A model generated the notes under the pieces. It searched no databases and had not been told where the DNA came from. It was given only the letters and a program-made list of their open reading frames with translations. DNA of 16,563 nucleotides from Proteobacteria bacterium UBA652 (GTDB lineage Bacteria > Pseudomonadota > Gammaproteobacteria > Nitrosococcales > Methylophagaceae): assembly GCA_002299915.1 (NCBI GenBank), contig DBOG01000065.1:12343-28905 (forward strand), in the 5' to 3' direction. Positions 13,748 through 16,563 of this stretch are shown piece by piece. Numbering within the stretch: position 1 is the first letter of the stretch; each line of letters opens with the position of its first letter. Made by a program: the position numbers and the translations under genes.

Positions 13748-14545
13748 TTATTGTGCCCCCAGTTTTGCTTTCACCACTTCCATCAATGCCTCAACCGTTT
13801 CCTCATCATCACTTAATGGCTCGATGATCGCCGCTCGACACGCTGCTATCGGGTCAAATCCTGATTTAATCAAGGTGGCGGCATAAACGAGTAAACGCGT
13901 TGATGCTGATTCTTCTAAATCGTGATCTTTTAAGACGCGCAAGGCATGTGCCAATTCAATTAACTGAATTGATATGGCCTGATCAATCCCTGTTTCTTGC
14001 TGAATAATATATGTTTCTGTTTCAATATCAGGATAATCAAACCGCATCGCCACAAAACGCTGCCTTGTCGAAGGCTTCATTCCTTTCAATAAATTTTGAT
14101 AGCCGGGATTATAAGATACGACCAACATAAATTCTGGTGGCGCTTTCAAGACTTCACCTGTCCGCTCAATGGGTAAAATACGGCGATCATCAGAGAGAGG
14201 ATGCAATACAACTGTCGTATCCTTCCGCGCTTCCACCACTTCATCTAAATAACAAATAGCCCCTTCGCGCACCGCTTTACTCAACGGCCCATCATGCCAA
14301 TACGTTCCACTCTCACCAATCAAGTGGCGCCCCACCAAATCAGCCGCAGTGAGATCATCATGACAAGCAATGGTATATAAAGGCCGGCCGAGCTTGGCGG
14401 CCATATACTGGATAAAGCGGGTCTTCCCACAGCCCGTCGGCCCTTTAATTAATAAAGGCAGCTGATTATTATAGGCATGCTCAAACAATTCAACTTCATT
14501 ATGTTGTATTTGATAATAGGGAATAGCCATTGGTTTCTCACTCAT
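13748..14545 (-). CDS. norQ: NorQ, AAA+ ATPase for nitric oxide reductase activation
   Basis: A 265-residue MoxR-class AAA+ protein of the NorQ/CbbQ group. Walker A is GPTGCGKT (35-42) and Walker B ends in YLDEV with D101/E102. Sensor and arginine residues lie in VVSYNPGYQ and MKPSTRQRF. DDLTAADLVGRHL and the C-terminal CbbQ region (HDLEESASTRLLVYAA) complete the family pattern. NorQ rings use ATP to remodel NorB together with NorD so that the iron centre is loaded. It starts 18 bases after norF and is followed without gap by a small membrane-protein gene. All ATPase motifs are intact and the length is normal, so an active protein is expected. Confidence 0.95.
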   Translation of the reverse strand: MSEKPMAIPYYQIQHNEVELFEHAYNNQLPLLIKGPTGCGKTRFIQYMAAKLGRPLYTIACHDDLTAADLVGRHLIGESGTYWHDGPLSKAVREGAICYLDEVVEARKDTTVVLHPLSDDRRILPIERTGEVLKAPPEFMLVVSYNPGYQNLLKGMKPSTRQRFVAMRFDYPDIETETYIIQQETGIDQAISIQLIELAHALRVLKDHDLEESASTRLLVYAATLIKSGFDPIAACRAAIIEPLSDDEETVEALMEVVKAKLGAQ

Positions 14546-14563
14546 ATTTAATTTTGTCGATTC

Positions 14564-14824
14564 TCACAGACTGATGACATAGACGACTGCAATTGCAAAA
14601 CACACCGTCCATAACCAGCCATACATAATCACACGCCACAATAGAGAAACACCTTTCAAACCCATAAACTCACGGATAATCAGGCTGCCTTTAATCATCG
14701 TGGTGACAAATAAAAACAACATCAGCGGCACACCACTGACACCTGATTCACCCGCCAGATAAATCCATATTGTTAGCCCCATGATGGCCAGCCAAACGGT
14801 ATGCACAGTGTAATAATGTCTCAT
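14564..14824 (-). CDS. norF: NorF-like / cytochrome c oxidase subunit IV family protein
   Basis: An 86-residue protein with three hydrophobic helices and a loop carrying MIKGSLIIREFMGLKG. This is the pattern of the prokaryotic subunit IV family (KaxxvxxyFMel in oxidases), which includes NorF. I start it at ATG 14824 instead of 14860, because that ATG overlaps the norE stop (ATGA at 14821-14824), the arrangement expected for coupled genes. NorF and NorE are small accessory subunits that raise NO reductase activity but are not catalytic. Adjacent norE and norQ support the assignment. The sequence is short and divergent, so the family is less certain than for its neighbours. Confidence 0.8.
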   Translation of the reverse strand: MRHYYTVHTVWLAIMGLTIWIYLAGESGVSGVPLMLFLFVTTMIKGSLIIREFMGLKGVSLLWRVIMYGWLWTVCFAIAVVYVISL

Positions 14825-15405
14825 CGGATAATATACACTAATGGAAATAACACAATCCACACCAAATCAACCATATGCCAATAGGATGCACCCGTTTCAA
14901 CACCCACATAATTCTGGGCACTATACGCTCCCCGATATGCTTTTATTAAAATTGCAGCTAAAATAATCATTCCCAAAATAACATGCAGAAAATGAAACAT
15001 CGTCAGCGACAAATAGAACATATAAAACGTATTGGTGCTTAAGTTTATCCCTTCTGAGAATTTATCCGTATACTCTACTGACTTCAAAATTAGAAATCCA
15101 GTGCCCCCTGCCAAGGCAGCATAAAGCCAAGCGATACAGGATTTGATATTATTTCCCTTAATTGCAGAGACTGCACGTACTACAAAATAACTGGATGCAA
15201 TCAATAGTAAAGTATTTGCCATCCCCAGCGTACGATTTAAGGTCAGTTGATATTGGTTAAATAACGAAACATTTTGTGAACGCATCACGGCGTACACAAT
15301 AAAGAAAATACCAAACACCAGCAATTCCATAAAAATAAAAAACCAAATTGCTAAGTCACCTGGCAGTAATTTTACGTCTGTTTCTCTCTCATCCTGAGTA
15401 TCCAT
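14821..15405 (-). CDS. norE: NorE, cytochrome c oxidase subunit III family protein
   Basis: A 194-residue membrane protein with five hydrophobic segments matching the short, five-helix form of oxidase subunit III. Marks are GDLAIWFFIFMELLVFG (first helix with the conserved Glu), TLLLIASSYFVV, YLSLTMFHFLHVILGMIIL and a final SYWHMVDLVWIVLFPLVY. This ending is diagnostic for subunit III (WHxVDxVW). Five helices and location beside norB, norF and norQ point to NorE rather than a true oxidase subunit. It is three bases downstream of the small membrane-protein gene and overlaps norF by four bases. NorE is thought to stabilise or boost NorCB. No subunit I or II of an oxidase is seen in the window. 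Confidence 0.9.
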   Translation of the reverse strand: MDTQDERETDVKLLPGDLAIWFFIFMELLVFGIFFIVYAVMRSQNVSLFNQYQLTLNRTLGMANTLLLIASSYFVVRAVSAIKGNNIKSCIAWLYAALAGGTGFLILKSVEYTDKFSEGINLSTNTFYMFYLSLTMFHFLHVILGMIILAAILIKAYRGAYSAQNYVGVETGASYWHMVDLVWIVLFPLVYIIR

Positions 15406-15408
15406 TAA

Positions 15409-15774
15409 TTATTTTACTAAAAATGATTTTTTTAATTTTTCACCCGTCCAAGAGCGTGTTAACGCCCATGTTGCAAATAAGATAAACATTGCGTGAATAA
15501 TTACAAAATAAGACACAACATATACCCACGTCCAAGGTGACGTAAAACCACCTAATAAAATCATTAATCCAGTCACTAATATTAGCGCCACTGCTGCCCA
15601 TAAGTTCGTTTTTATCCCTAATACAGCATAATAATGGTCAATTCTATTTGCCTCGGTTTTCTTATAAGTAAATAGCAAAACTATGAAGCCAATTATCGGC
15701 AGAATAGTTAAATTCAATAGTGAAAACAAGGCCGCATTGGAAGCTCTTTGTAGCTGTAATTTATCTGTTGTCAT
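15409..15774 (-). CDS. Small polytopic membrane protein between norB and norE
   Basis: A 121-residue protein with three hydrophobic segments (about 13-35, 51-75 and 82-105) and charged loop KKTEANRIDHYYAV. The tail WTGEKLKKSFLVK is basic. GAGGGA precedes the ATG. It begins only 20 bases after the hairpin downstream of norB, so it must be translated from read-through or from a promoter overlapping that hairpin. Only three bases separate it from norE. It vaguely resembles DUF4870-type membrane proteins and the 125-residue protein at 13370-13747 in size, helix spacing and the GE near the end. Function is unknown; an accessory role for NO reductase is inferred from its place. Confidence 0.7.
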   Translation of the reverse strand: MTTDKLQLQRASNAALFSLLNLTILPIIGFIVLLFTYKKTEANRIDHYYAVLGIKTNLWAAVALILVTGLMILLGGFTSPWTWVYVVSYFVIIHAMFILFATWALTRSWTGEKLKKSFLVK

Positions 15775-15793
15775 TTTTTAATCCCTCTATTCA

Positions 15794-15827
15794 AAAAAAC
15801 ATACCGTCGAAAGACGGTATGTTTTTT
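15794..15827 (-). terminator. Perfect 15-bp hairpin after norB
   Basis: Bases 15794-15808 and 15813-15827 are exact inverted copies around a GAAA loop (TTTC on the minus strand). The stem ends in an A-run on one side and a T-run on the other, giving a bidirectional intrinsic-terminator shape. It starts 15 bases after the norB stop. Because the next gene begins 20 bases beyond it, it may act as a leaky terminator or mRNA-stabilising fold. Confidence 0.88.
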
Positions 15828-15841
15828 ACATTACTAAAACA

Positions 15842-16563
15842 TCAGTGTTGTTCTTGAAACTCAACTTCTTTACCTTTGGCAAAAAAGCTATAAATATACA
15901 ACAACAAGCCCACAAGAAAACCAATACCTGCCACTTCACGTCCCCAGTAAAAATTCTTCAGTTCATCTTGCACCACCATAAAGGGTAAGGGATCCTCAGC
16001 AAAACGCTGTAAGTAGACTTGCATTACTCCAGTGGCTGTTAATAACAATGTAATTCCCACCATAGAGAGTGTCATCAACCAGAAAGACCAAATTTCTATC
16101 TTTTGTGCTGTTTCATTAGCTGCTTTTTGACCGCGCATTAACGGCATTGAATACGAAATCATGGTTAATACCACCATCACATACGCACCGTAAAAAGCCA
16201 TATGGCCATGTGCAGCAGTAATTTGCGTACCATGTGTATAGTAGTTTACTGGTGCCAATGTGTGTAAGAACCCCCATACGCCCGCACCTAAAAAGGCCAT
16301 AATCGCGGTGCCTAATGCCCATAATACCGCCGCTTTATTAGGATGGTCTCTACGGCGTCTATTCACTACATTAAAGGCAAATAAAGTCATCATAAAGAAT
16401 GGGATAGGTTCTAATGCTGAGAAAATAGATCCTAACCATTGCCAGTAACCTGGCGTACCAATCCAGAAGAAATGGTGGCCAGTTCCGATCAACCCTGAAA
16501 TTAATGCCATAGCAATAATGATATACAACCATTTTTCTATCACTTCACGATCAACGCCCGTTA
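15842..16563 (-). CDS. norB: Nitric oxide reductase large subunit NorB (5' part outside window)
   Basis: About 240 C-terminal residues of the catalytic subunit of cytochrome c-dependent NO reductase, which makes N2O from two NO in the inner membrane. The frame is open to the window edge and reads GVDREVIEKW as in Pseudomonas NorB. The GTG at 16543 is internal, not the start. Visible active-site residues are the double His in GTGHHFFWIG (two FeB ligands), the Glu in SALEPIPFF and both His of TAAHGHMAFYG (axial heme b3 and heme b ligands). NorB has twelve helices in about 460 residues; the second half is here. The remaining FeB ligands and norC would lie outside. It ends before a strong hairpin and leads the accessory genes norE, norF, norQ and norD. 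Confidence 0.97.
   Translation of the reverse strand, partial: TGVDREVIEKWLYIIIAMALISGLIGTGHHFFWIGTPGYWQWLGSIFSALEPIPFFMMTLFAFNVVNRRRRDHPNKAAVLWALGTAIMAFLGAGVWGFLHTLAPVNYYTHGTQITAAHGHMAFYGAYVMVVLTMISYSMPLMRGQKAANETAQKIEIWSFWLMTLSMVGITLLLTATGVMQVYLQRFAEDPLPFMVVQDELKNFYWGREVAGIGFLVGLLLYIYSFFAKGKEVEFQEQH

Noticed and set aside
14825..14860. Longer norF start adding 12 residues
   Set aside because: The extension lies within norE coding sequence, and the ATGA overlap gives a better coupled start at 14824.

Overview
This window looks like a moderately AT-rich gammaproteobacterial chromosome carrying two nitrogen-oxide gene groups in opposite orientations. The gammaproteobacterial call rests on protein resemblance: a PA1782-like phosphatase/kinase in a nitrate-assimilation context, a YceH-family protein and Pseudomonas-like NorB, NorD and NorQ. 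Genus and order cannot be fixed from sequence alone; a Thiotrichales, Methylophaga-like or methylotrophic denitrifier would fit.

Plus strand, 1-4854: a nitrate/nitrite assimilation neighbourhood that appears damaged at its left end. The first codons of an assimilatory nitrate reductase (nasA) overlap the tail of an upstream gene by ATGA. After about 16 codons they run straight into the C-terminal half of a NarK/NNP-type nitrate transporter, sharing about 11 bases at the join. A formate/nitrite-type channel follows behind a good sigma-54-like promoter. Next come a PP2C phosphatase fused to a Ser/Thr kinase with a C-terminal membrane anchor, an alginate-export-family outer-membrane porin and a strong intrinsic terminator. 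GC-rich palindromic repeats of one family flank the nitrite channel gene.

Plus strand, 4879-6094: an overlapping two-gene unit. The first is a stand-alone Toprim domain cut from the GyrB/ParE type, with all acidic metal ligands. The second is a SRAP (YedK/HMCES-fold) protein in which the catalytic Cys2, Glu and His all appear to be replaced. This is the most unusual part of the window.

Minus strand, 16563-6083: a respiratory denitrification block. In transcription order it runs norB (5' end outside the window), a perfect hairpin, a small membrane protein, norE, norF, norQ, a second small membrane protein, a zinc-ribbon membrane protein and norD. After a gap of about 270 bases come nirK, an unknown secreted protein, a SCO-family copper protein, a PCuAC-type copper lipoprotein, nnrS and finally yceH. 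A near-ideal FNR/DNR-type class II promoter precedes nirK. NirK reduces nitrite to NO and NorB (with NorC, presumably just outside) reduces NO to N2O. NorD and NorQ are maturation factors, NorE and NorF are accessory membrane subunits, the SCO and PCuAC proteins probably supply copper, and NnrS is an NO-stress membrane protein. No tRNA, rRNA, CRISPR array or transposase was seen.
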